Source of the DNA: Verrucomicrobiota bacterium
GTDB lineage: Bacteria; Verrucomicrobiota; Verrucomicrobiia; Opitutales; Opitutaceae
Length of the DNA: 6,192 nucleotides
Assembly (NCBI GenBank): GCA_030832235.1
Contig: JAURJO010000015.1
Location: forward strand, 1-6,192
Direction of reading: 5' to 3'
Shown here piece after piece: positions 1 through 6,192 of the stretch. Position 1 is the stretch's first letter; each line of letters opens with the position of its first letter. The position numbers were made by a program, and so were the translations under genes. The notes below the pieces were generated by a model. The model ran no database searches. It saw only the letters and a list, made by a program, of their open reading frames with translations, and was not told the origin of the DNA.

Positions 1-627
1 GCGGCGGGCGAGGTTAACTTCGTCTACACCGGAGCATCGGGGCCCGTTACCCCGCACGCGCTGAGCGTGCTGTTCGAAGCCCTGCGACTGTTCCTCGCAC
101 GGCAGCCGGAACGCGCCTCCCGTCTGCGCTTTCACTTTTTAGGCACCAGCTATGTCGCGATCGGGGAGGGCCGCCCGTCCGTGATGCCGCTCGCGGAAAA
201 ATTCGGGGTGGCTGATCTGGTAAAGGAGACCCCGCACCGTCTTGGGCACCTGGAGTGCCTTCGGCTGCAGGAACAAGCCGACGTTCTCCTGCTGCCCGGG
301 TCCAGCGATCCGGCGTATTCTCCCTCCAAGACCTATCCTTATTTCATCACCGGCCGCCCGATCCTCGGGCTGGTCTTCGCCGGCAGCGTGCTGGAGGGGC
401 TCCTCGGCGAACTGGGCGGCGCATACCTGGTGAGATTTACGGAACCGGGTCCCAAGGACGACGCGCATGCGGCGATCGGCCGCTTCCTTGAGGCGGCGGT
501 CAACGGTCGCGCCATTGACTTGATCGCGCCCCGCCGAGAGGGGCATTTCGCCCGCCACTTTCTCGCGGCGAACCTCACCGCCCGGCAGGCGGAGCTTTTT
601 ACCGCTGCCTGCGCGCAACGGGACTGA
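1..627 (+). CDS. Glycosyltransferase, GT-B fold (GT4-like), C-terminal part; 5' end outside window
   Basis: The frame is open from base 1 to the TGA at 625-627, giving 208 residues with no N-terminus; the GTG at 67 is an internal codon, because matching protein sequence continues upstream of it. What is visible resembles the C-terminal nucleotide-sugar-binding half of a GT-B glycosyltransferase. It opens with a beta-strand and glycine turn (FVYTGASG, residues 7-14), followed by a helix and a second strand (LRFHFLGTSY). After these comes the donor-site segment around residues 101-118, with the pattern D-P-x-Y-x-P-S-K-x-Y-P-Y and then G-R-P-I-L. That Pro-Ser-Lys-Tyr segment followed by 'GRP' is typical of GT4-like enzymes that build surface polysaccharides or glycolipids. 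By inference it transfers a sugar from a nucleotide donor in the cytoplasm. Acceptor and donor cannot be told, since the acceptor domain is not in the window. It is separated from the next gene by about 100 bases and has no obvious functional link to it. Confidence 0.75.
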   Translation, partial: AAGEVNFVYTGASGPVTPHALSVLFEALRLFLARQPERASRLRFHFLGTSYVAIGEGRPSVMPLAEKFGVADLVKETPHRLGHLECLRLQEQADVLLLPGSSDPAYSPSKTYPYFITGRPILGLVFAGSVLEGLLGELGGAYLVRFTEPGPKDDAHAAIGRFLEAAVNGRAIDLIAPRREGHFARHFLAANLTARQAELFTAACAQRD

Positions 628-630
628 GCA

Positions 631-666
631 CGCGGACCACGCCCGATTCGGCGTTGCCACTCCGCG
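631..666 (+). terminator. Possible weak hairpin after the glycosyltransferase stop
   Basis: Three bases after the stop codon, CGCGGA (631-636) can pair with TCCGCG (661-666). Inside it, ACGCC (639-643) can pair with GGCGT (650-654) around a six-base loop. No T-run follows, so this is not a convincing intrinsic terminator. In such GC-rich DNA, short inverted repeats are common by chance. It is listed because it sits exactly where transcription of the upstream gene should end and lies in the only non-coding gap of any size (628-724), which otherwise shows no clear promoter or ribosome-binding site. Confidence 0.2.
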
Positions 667-724
667 CGGCGACCCTTGCGTTGGCGGCGTGGTACTTGCC
701 TCCCCTGCGCACCCCCGGCGTCTG

Positions 725-3700
725 GTGAAATCCCGCTGGCTTGCGGCGACGCTCGCCGCGCTGCTCGCCGTCTGCTCCCACGGCGCCTCCTTCAAGTTCG
801 AGAAACAGACCCTCACCGTGCCCGACGGCTTCACCGTCGAGCTCGTCGCCGGCCCGCCGCTCGTCAACCGCCCCATTTCCATCGCTTTCGATGAAGCGGG
901 CCGGCTCTACGCCACGGACTCCTCCGGGCTGAGCGAACGTGCGGCCAAACAGCTGGAGGAAAAGCCGCACCGTGTCGTCCGGCTCGAGGACACCGACCGC
1001 GACGGCCGTTTCGAACGCGCCACGGAATTTGCCGACCGGATGATGTTTCCTCAGGGAGCGATGTTTCACGACGGTTCTCTCTTCGTCGCCGCGCCACCGC
1101 ACATTTGGAAACTCACCGACGCCGACGGCGACGGCGTCGCGGAAAAGCGCGAGATCTGGTGGGATGGAAAAACGCTCACCGGTTGCGCCAACGATGTGCA
1201 CGGTCCGCAGCTCGGGCCCGATGGCTGGTTCTACTGGACCAAGGGCGCCTTCGCCGAGCAGCGCCACACGCTGGGCGACGGGCGCGAGTTCGTGACGCGC
1301 GCCGCCCACATTTTCCGCTCGCGGCCCGACGGCACTGGTTTCGAGCCGGTGCTCACCGGGGGCATGGACAACCCCGTCGGCGTCGCGTTCACCTCCGCGG
1401 GCGAGCGGTTCCTGGTCGGCACCTTTTTCCAGATTCCCGCCGCGGGCCGGCGCGACGGCATCATCCACTCGTTGTACGGCGGCGTCTACGGCAAGGAGAA
1501 CGCGGCGTCCGACGGCCACCCGCGCACCGGCGACCTGATGCCGATCATGACGCACATGGGTGCCGCCGCCCCCTCCGCCACCACGGCCTACCGCTCCTCA
1601 ATCTTCGGACCCGAGTTCACCAACAACCTCTTTGTCTGCTACTTCAACCTGCGGAAAATTTCGCGCCACGAACTGATCCCCGATGGCGCGACGTTTCGCA
1701 CGCGCGACAGTGATTTCGTCACGTCCGACCATCCGGACTTCCGCCCGACCGATGTGCTGGAGGATGCCGACGGCAGCCTGCTGATCGTCGACACCGGCGG
1801 CTGGTACAAGATCTGTTGCCCCACCTCGCAGCTGGCCAAGCCCGACGTGCTCGGCGGCATCTACCGAGTCCGTCGCACGGGAGCGCCGCGCGTCGAAGAT
1901 CCCCGTGGCCTGAAGCTCGCCTGGACCGCTTTCGACGCCGCCGGACTCGCCCGCCTGCTGTCGGACCCGCGGCCCGACGTGCGTGAACGCGCCATGTTCC
2001 GGCTCGGCCAAAATGGGGCTACCGCCGTGCCCGTGCTCAGGGGGCTGCTCACTCCCGCAGCCCCGGAGGAAACCCGGGCCGCGGCTCTCTGGACACTCGC
2101 CCGCATCTCCGGGCCAGAGGCGCGCTCCGTGACACGATCCGCGCTGAACGATCGGAGCCCGCAGGTCCTGCGCGCGGCGCTGAACGTCACCAGCCTCTGG
2201 CGCGATGTGGAGGCCAGGACTGCCGTTACCCCGTTACTCTCGTTCCCAGACGCCGCCATCGCCCGGCTCGCCGCCGAAGCTCTCGGGCGCATGCGCGCAG
2301 GAGATGCCGTGCCCGCGCTGCTCGCCTCCGCGGCCCGCGTTACGGTTGGCGATGCGATCAGCAGCAACGGCACCCCGGAGGATCCGGTTGTCCGCGCGAC
2401 CGAGCACGCCCTGATCCACGCACTCATCGAGATCGGCGCCACAACGCCGTTGCTCGCAGCCCTCGTCGGTGATCAGGCGCCATCCAAGATCCGTTCCGCC
2501 CTCGTCGCACTCGACCAAATGGCCGCACCCGGACTCGACGCCGCCATGGTTCTGCCGTTCCTTGCCTCGGCCAACCCGTCGATCCAACGCACGGCGGGAT
2601 GGATCGCCGCACGACGGCCCGATTGGGGCGCTGCTCTGGCAGGTTATTTTGAGCAACGCCTGCGACGTCTTCCGGTTTCCCCGGAAGACCTTGCCCGGCT
2701 CGAGGGCCAATTGCGCGACCTCGCCCGCTCCAGCGCGATTCAAGGCGTCCTCGCCCAGGCGGCGGAGCGCGGCGGCGATCCAGCGGTGGTGGCGTTACGC
2801 GTGATGGCCGCCACCGCGTTGAAGGAGGCTCCGGCCGCGTGGTTGACGGCTTTGACCAGGGCGCTGGCCGCGGAGTCCGCGCCGCTTCGTCAGCAAGCTG
2901 TCACGACGGCGCGTGCGCTCACGTTGCCGAAGAACACGCCGGCTACGCTGCTGACCGCCCTGACTCGCGTCGGACGTTCTAGCGCGGAGCTCGCCGCCAC
3001 CCGCCTCGAGGCTTTGTCCCTGGCTTCGCGCTCACTGGGGGTGGTCGAGCCCGAACTCTTCGCGTTTCTCACCCGCTCGGTGCTTCCCGACCAACCCCTG
3101 CGGGACCGCGCGAACGCCGCCGAAACCCTCGCGCGGGCGACCCTCAGCAGGGATCAGCTTATCGCGCTCACCGCGACCGTGCGCTCGGTCGGAGCCCTTG
3201 AACTGCCGCGGCTGCTCGGCGCCTTTGACCGCAACTCCGACGATGCCGTCGCGCGCGGGTTGCTGAAGTCGATCGAGGCGGCGGTCGGCCATTCCGCTTT
3301 TCGCGCCGACACCGCCAAATCCACGTTTGCCCGCTGCTCACCCGAGATGAAACACGAGGCCGAGGCGCTCGTCGCCACGCTGCATAGGGACTCGACGCGA
3401 CAAAACGCGCGGGTGGCTGAAGTCGCCACCTCGTTGGCGGGCGGGGACGTGCGCCGCGGACAAGAACTCTTCAACAGCCCGAAGGCCGCCTGCATCCTTT
3501 GCCACAAGATCGGCTACGGCGGCGGCTTGCTCGGCCCGGATCTCACTGCGATCGGGCGCATCCGCAACGAGCACGAGTTGCTCGAGGCGATCATGTACCC
3601 GAGCGCCACCCTCGTGCGCGGCTATGAGCCCGTGACCGTGAATCTCCGCGACGGCGGCTCCCACGCCGGTATCGTGCGCAAGGACGCAGCCGACGAGATC

Positions 3701-3859
3701 ATCCTCGCCACCGGGCCCGAGTCCGAGGTGCGCCTCAGCCGGGCAAATATCTCCGACGTGCAGCAAGGAGAGATTTCCCTCATGCCGCCCGGCATGGACG
3801 TGATCATGAGTCCCTCCGAGCTCGCCGATCTCGTGGCCTTCCTGAGATCGAGGAACTGA
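725..3859 (+). CDS. Exported PVC-type dehydrogenase-like propeller / HEAT-repeat / c-type cytochrome fusion protein
   Basis: The product is about 1044 residues with three parts. Residues ~29-385 resemble the PVC 'putative membrane-bound dehydrogenase' domain, a glucose/sorbosone-dehydrogenase-like beta-propeller. This part has two calcium-type D-x-D-x-D-G loops (from D89 and D132) and a conserved-looking DTGGWYKICCPTSQ stretch with adjacent C364-C365. Residues ~400-880 are helical, Ala/Leu/Arg-rich HEAT-like repeats. Residues ~907-1044 form the Planctomycetes/Verrucomicrobia-type haem domain: C-I-L-C-H at 923-927 binds haem c, GPDLT follows, and M1020 or M1024 in LMPPGM is the likely distal ligand. 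By family, it is thought to oxidise a sugar or alcohol-like substrate and pass electrons to its own haem; the substrate is unknown. GTG 725 is chosen because it begins directly with a good signal peptide (MKSRWLAATLAALLAV, cleavage near residues 20-21). GTG 689 would add 12 residues, including extra Pro and Arg, before it. Neither start has a Shine-Dalgarno sequence. The LAVC stretch is a poor lipobox. It is probably the first gene of an operon with the next two. Confidence 0.88.
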   Translation: MKSRWLAATLAALLAVCSHGASFKFEKQTLTVPDGFTVELVAGPPLVNRPISIAFDEAGRLYATDSSGLSERAAKQLEEKPHRVVRLEDTDRDGRFERATEFADRMMFPQGAMFHDGSLFVAAPPHIWKLTDADGDGVAEKREIWWDGKTLTGCANDVHGPQLGPDGWFYWTKGAFAEQRHTLGDGREFVTRAAHIFRSRPDGTGFEPVLTGGMDNPVGVAFTSAGERFLVGTFFQIPAAGRRDGIIHSLYGGVYGKENAASDGHPRTGDLMPIMTHMGAAAPSATTAYRSSIFGPEFTNNLFVCYFNLRKISRHELIPDGATFRTRDSDFVTSDHPDFRPTDVLEDADGSLLIVDTGGWYKICCPTSQLAKPDVLGGIYRVRRTGAPRVEDPRGLKLAWTAFDAAGLARLLSDPRPDVRERAMFRLGQNGATAVPVLRGLLTPAAPEETRAAALWTLARISGPEARSVTRSALNDRSPQVLRAALNVTSLWRDVEARTAVTPLLSFPDAAIARLAAEALGRMRAGDAVPALLASAARVTVGDAISSNGTPEDPVVRATEHALIHALIEIGATTPLLAALVGDQAPSKIRSALVALDQMAAPGLDAAMVLPFLASANPSIQRTAGWIAARRPDWGAALAGYFEQRLRRLPVSPEDLARLEGQLRDLARSSAIQGVLAQAAERGGDPAVVALRVMAATALKEAPAAWLTALTRALAAESAPLRQQAVTTARALTLPKNTPATLLTALTRVGRSSAELAATRLEALSLASRSLGVVEPELFAFLTRSVLPDQPLRDRANAAETLARATLSRDQLIALTATVRSVGALELPRLLGAFDRNSDDAVARGLLKSIEAAVGHSAFRADTAKSTFARCSPEMKHEAEALVATLHRDSTRQNARVAEVATSLAGGDVRRGQELFNSPKAACILCHKIGYGGGLLGPDLTAIGRIRNEHELLEAIMYPSATLVRGYEPVTVNLRDGGSHAGIVRKDAADEIILATGPESEVRLSRANISDVQQGEISLMPPGMDVIMSPSELADLVAFLRSRN

Positions 3860-3881
3860 AACCTTACTCCTTCCACCGCCG

Positions 3882-4751
3882 ATGCGTCGCTTCCTCCCAA
3901 TTTCCCTGCTCTTCGTCTCCACCGCCATCGCGGCCGTCGCCGCCGACGTCACTCTCTTCGAGAGGGAAGGCCCCTTCGGCTGGGTGATCGTCACCGAGTC
4001 CAACGGTCTCCGAACCCTGCAGTTCGAGCGTGGTGGCGCCCGGCAGACCGTGGTGAAGCCCGGCGACCCGGCGCACCTGGAACTCCCCTACGCTCCCGTG
4101 GCCCTGACGGGGCTTTCACTCTGCGAGGCTCCGCGCCGGGTACTCATCGTCGGCCTCGGCGGCGGCACCCTGCCGATGTTCATCCGTCACTACTACCCCG
4201 AGGCCGTCATCGACGGCGTCGATATCAATCCGGACGTCGTCGACGTCGCCCGGCGCTTCCTTGGCTTCCGGGAGGACGCGCGGATGCGCGGCATCGTGGC
4301 CGATGGCCGCAAGTTCATCGAGGAGACGCGCGAACCGTACGATATCATCTTCCTCGACGCTTTCGGCGCGGACAGCGTGCCGCCGCCGCTCTCAACGGTG
4401 GAATTCCTGCGCGCCGTACGGAAGGCGCTGAAACCCTCCGGCGTCGCGGTCGGCAACATCTGGAGCCGCGAGTACAACCGCCTCTACGACTCGATGGTGC
4501 GCACCTACCAGGAGGCCTTCGATGACCTCTACCTGCTCGAGGTCCGCGGGGTCGGGAATCGGATCCTGCTCTCTTTGCCGCGTAAGGAGAACATCTCCCG
4601 TGCCGACCTCGCCGCGCGCGCCGGCGCTCTCTCCGGCGCGAAAGGATTCCGCTTCGAAATGGCCCCGCTCGTGCGCAGCGGCTTCAACCACCTTCGGGAG
4701 CGCGACACCTCCGCTCACGTGCTCACCGATGCCGAGATGCTCAAACCATGA
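3882..4751 (+). CDS. Spermidine-synthase-like (SpeE-type) Rossmann-fold protein with signal peptide
   Basis: The product is 289 residues. Residues 1-21 look like a signal peptide: MRR, a hydrophobic run, then AAVAA before D22. Residues ~22-75 are strand-rich like the small N-terminal beta domain of spermidine synthases (LFEREGPFGWVIV, then GLRTLQF). The Rossmann domain follows, with the cofactor loop G-L-G-G-G-T at 91-96, acidic D114 in VDIN, D141 in ADGRKF and D159 in the IIFLDAFGADSVPPPL stretch. True spermidine synthases usually have GGGDGG and a D-x-x-D/S-P-x-G active-site loop. Here the loop is GGGTLP and the second motif is altered, so aminopropyl transfer is doubtful. A SAM-binding methyltransferase-like or non-catalytic role fits as well. 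The beta domain starts right after the signal, so the signal is not explained by a mis-chosen start. The ATG lies 22 bases after the upstream stop with no Shine-Dalgarno, and the stop overlaps the sulfatase start, implying co-transcription. Fold assignment is strong; reaction is unknown. Confidence 0.85.
   Translation: MRRFLPISLLFVSTAIAAVAADVTLFEREGPFGWVIVTESNGLRTLQFERGGARQTVVKPGDPAHLELPYAPVALTGLSLCEAPRRVLIVGLGGGTLPMFIRHYYPEAVIDGVDINPDVVDVARRFLGFREDARMRGIVADGRKFIEETREPYDIIFLDAFGADSVPPPLSTVEFLRAVRKALKPSGVAVGNIWSREYNRLYDSMVRTYQEAFDDLYLLEVRGVGNRILLSLPRKENISRADLAARAGALSGAKGFRFEMAPLVRSGFNHLRERDTSAHVLTDAEMLKP
4748..4751 (+). promoter_or_regulatory. ATGA stop/start overlap (translational coupling)
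   Basis: The ATG of the sulfatase (4748-4750) shares bases with the TGA of the SpeE-like gene (4749-4751). The bases just upstream carry no strong Shine-Dalgarno, so sulfatase translation probably depends on ribosomes finishing the upstream gene. This is the best evidence in the window that the two genes are expressed together. Confidence 0.8.
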
Positions 4752-6192
4752 AACCGTCCCTCATTTTCCGCTCCGCTCTCGCCGTATTCGCGGCTCTGCT
4801 GTCCGCTGGTTTCGCCGCAGACGCGGCGTCTGTCGGGCGGCCGAACGTCGTCGTGATCATGTGCGACGACATGGGATTCTCCGACCTCGGCTGCTACGGC
4901 TCCGAGATCCGCACTCCCAACCTCGATCGTCTCGCCGCCGGCGGAGTGCGCTTCACCCAGTTCTACAACACAGCCAAGTGTGAGACCTCGCGCCGCTCAC
5001 TCATGACGGGCCTCTGGCACCCGATTTACAAACCCGAGCCGGGCCGGAACTTCGTGACCATCGCCGAGGTGATGCGCACCGCCGGCTACAGCACGCTGAT
5101 GACCGGAAAGTGGCATATCGACGGCGAGCCGCTCACCCGCGGCTTCGAGCGCTACTTCGGCCACCTCAGCGGCGCGACCGACTTCTTCCACGGCGACAAC
5201 ACGTTCAAGTTGGACGACAAACCGTTCGAGGTGCCGAAGACCGGCTTCTACACGACCGACGCCAACACCGACCACGCGATCCGTTTTCTCGATCAGGCGG
5301 TCAAGGCGCCGGCCAAACCGTTCTTCCTCTACATCGCCTACAACGCCCCCCACTACCCGCTGCAGGCGCCGAAGGCGGACATCGACCGTTACCGCGGTAA
5401 ATACCGGATCGGCTGGGACGAACTCCGCCGGCGGCGCTACCAGCGCCAGTTGGAGCTCGGCGTCATCAGCCGCGACTGGCCGCTCAGCCCGCGGCCCGCC
5501 GACGTTCGCCCGTGGGACGCGCTGACGGAGGCGCAGAAGGATGACCAGGACCTGAAGATGGCGACCTTCGCCGCTATGGTGGACCGACTGGACCAAAACA
5601 TCGGCCGACTTGTCGCCCACCTCGAGCGCCTAGGGGTCGGCAAGGACACGGTGATTATGTTTTTCTCCGACAACGGCGGCTGTCCTTTCGACCGCAACAA
5701 GCTGAACGAAATTCCGCCCTGGGAAGGCGGCGGACACTGGACGTACGACGCCGCGTGGGCCGGAGCGAGCAACACGCCTTTCCGCTGGTACAAGCAGAAC
5801 AACCACGAGGGCGGCATCGCGTCCCCGATGATCGTGCACTGGCCGGCGGGAATCGCGCGCGGAGGAAAATTCATCACGACCCCCGCTCACTTGGTCGATA
5901 TTTTGCCCACTTGCATGGAACTCGGTGGCGCGAAGCGTCCAACCGAAGTCGAGGGTCGCCCGATTCCGCCGCTCAGCGGTCGCTCGCTGGCATCGGTGCT
6001 CGCCGGCGGCACGCTGCCGGAACGCACGCTGTTCTGGACCTTCGGGCAGAACCGTGGCGTCCGCGCCGGTCCGTGGAAGCTGGTGTCGGCCGTCGGCGGA
6101 CCTTGGGAGCTGTACAATCTCGAGACCGACCGAACGGAATTGAAGGACCTCGCCCGTGCGGAACCCGTCCGCGTCGCCTCGCTCACCGCTGA
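4748..6192 (+). CDS. Secreted sulfatase (arylsulfatase-like, formylglycine-dependent, S1 type); 3' end outside window
   Basis: The frame is open from ATG 4748 to the window end: 481 codons, probably lacking only a short C-terminal tail, since arylsulfatases of this type run to about 500 residues. Residues 1 to ~23-26 are a signal peptide (MKPSLIFRSALAVFAALLSA). The alkaline-phosphatase-fold sulfatase signature is nearly complete. It includes metal-binding D40-D41 in NVVVIMCDDMG, the nucleophile motif C78-E-T-S-R82 followed by LMTG, K121 and H123 in TGKWH, H202 in NAPHYPLQAP, D308-N309 in SDNGG, and K349 in the NTPFRWYK...HEGG segment. Near the end, FGQNRGVRAGPWKLV and WELYNLETD match the C-terminal subdomain of the family. 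Family knowledge: C78 should be converted to formylglycine, and the enzyme then hydrolyses sulfate esters, typically from sulfated glycans, in the periplasm or outside the cell. The exact substrate cannot be read. The position after Glu is Thr rather than the canonical Pro. No maturase gene (FGE or anSME) is in the window. Confidence 0.93.
   Translation, partial: MKPSLIFRSALAVFAALLSAGFAADAASVGRPNVVVIMCDDMGFSDLGCYGSEIRTPNLDRLAAGGVRFTQFYNTAKCETSRRSLMTGLWHPIYKPEPGRNFVTIAEVMRTAGYSTLMTGKWHIDGEPLTRGFERYFGHLSGATDFFHGDNTFKLDDKPFEVPKTGFYTTDANTDHAIRFLDQAVKAPAKPFFLYIAYNAPHYPLQAPKADIDRYRGKYRIGWDELRRRRYQRQLELGVISRDWPLSPRPADVRPWDALTEAQKDDQDLKMATFAAMVDRLDQNIGRLVAHLERLGVGKDTVIMFFSDNGGCPFDRNKLNEIPPWEGGGHWTYDAAWAGASNTPFRWYKQNNHEGGIASPMIVHWPAGIARGGKFITTPAHLVDILPTCMELGGAKRPTEVEGRPIPPLSGRSLASVLAGGTLPERTLFWTFGQNRGVRAGPWKLVSAVGGPWELYNLETDRTELKDLARAEPVRVASLTA

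Noticed and set aside
139..882. 247-residue minus-strand open frame spanning the glycosyltransferase end and the gap
   Set aside because: It crosses two plus-strand genes, has no domain-like pattern, and mirrors their third-position GC bias.
599..1555. 318-residue minus-strand open frame opposite the propeller gene
   Set aside because: It is antisense to a well-supported domain, has low-complexity Arg/Gly/Val/Ala-rich composition and no recognisable motif; this is typical of the shadow frame of a GC-rich gene.
1105..1713. 202-residue plus-strand open frame inside the propeller gene
   Set aside because: It is extremely Arg/His-rich, out of frame with the real gene and without motifs.
3867..3872. 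CTCCTT, complementary to a Shine-Dalgarno core, just before the SpeE-like gene
   Set aside because: It could in principle pair with a Shine-Dalgarno sequence, but none is nearby to sequester; a six-base match is expected by chance.
3338..4003. 221-residue minus-strand open frame over the haem domain and the start of the SpeE-like gene
   Set aside because: The opposite strand encodes the CxxCH haem domain and a signal peptide; the minus-strand product resembles no known family.
4997..5620. 207-residue minus-strand open frame opposite the sulfatase
   Set aside because: The plus strand encodes conserved sulfatase catalytic motifs throughout this stretch; the minus frame is Val/Arg/Glu-rich shadow sequence.
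5755..6192. 145-residue plus-strand open frame ending at the window edge
   Set aside because: It lies out of frame within the sulfatase, whose frame carries the NTPFRWYK and HEGG motifs; the product is Arg/Ala-rich with no pattern.

Overview
The window is GC-rich and densely coding, with every supported gene on the + strand. The gene content points to the PVC group, most likely Verrucomicrobiota (Opitutaceae-like). The basis is a giant exported protein that joins a 'membrane-bound dehydrogenase' propeller, a HEAT-repeat solenoid and a Planctomycetes/Verrucomicrobia-type haem domain, next to a secreted arylsulfatase-like enzyme. The taxon is inferred from protein families; the window holds no rRNA or other marker gene.

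Layout: (1) bases 1-627 are the 3' part of a GT-B (GT4-like) glycosyltransferase whose start lies upstream of the window. (2) Bases 628-724 are a short gap with a possible weak hairpin just after the stop. (3) Bases 725-3859 (an alternative GTG start lies at 689) encode the ~1044-residue propeller-HEAT-cytochrome protein. (4) Bases 3882-4751 encode a spermidine-synthase-like Rossmann-fold protein with a clear N-terminal signal peptide. (5) Bases 4748 to beyond the window end encode a formylglycine-type sulfatase: 481 codons are visible, and only the extreme C-terminus is missing.

Genes 3 to 5 look like one transcription unit. The spacing is 22 bases between the first two, and the last two share a 4-base ATGA stop/start overlap. 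All three products carry export signals, so they probably act in the periplasm or at the cell surface. The sulfatase suggests use of sulfated polysaccharides, and the haem/propeller protein suggests a redox step on a sugar or alcohol-like substrate. The SpeE-like protein is the odd member, because its fold normally binds S-adenosylmethionine-type cofactors in the cytoplasm. The glycosyltransferase appears to belong to a separate, upstream sugar-polymer locus.

No tRNA, rRNA, CRISPR array, insertion sequence or notable repeat was seen. The long minus-strand and Arg-rich plus-strand open frames are GC-driven shadows of these genes.
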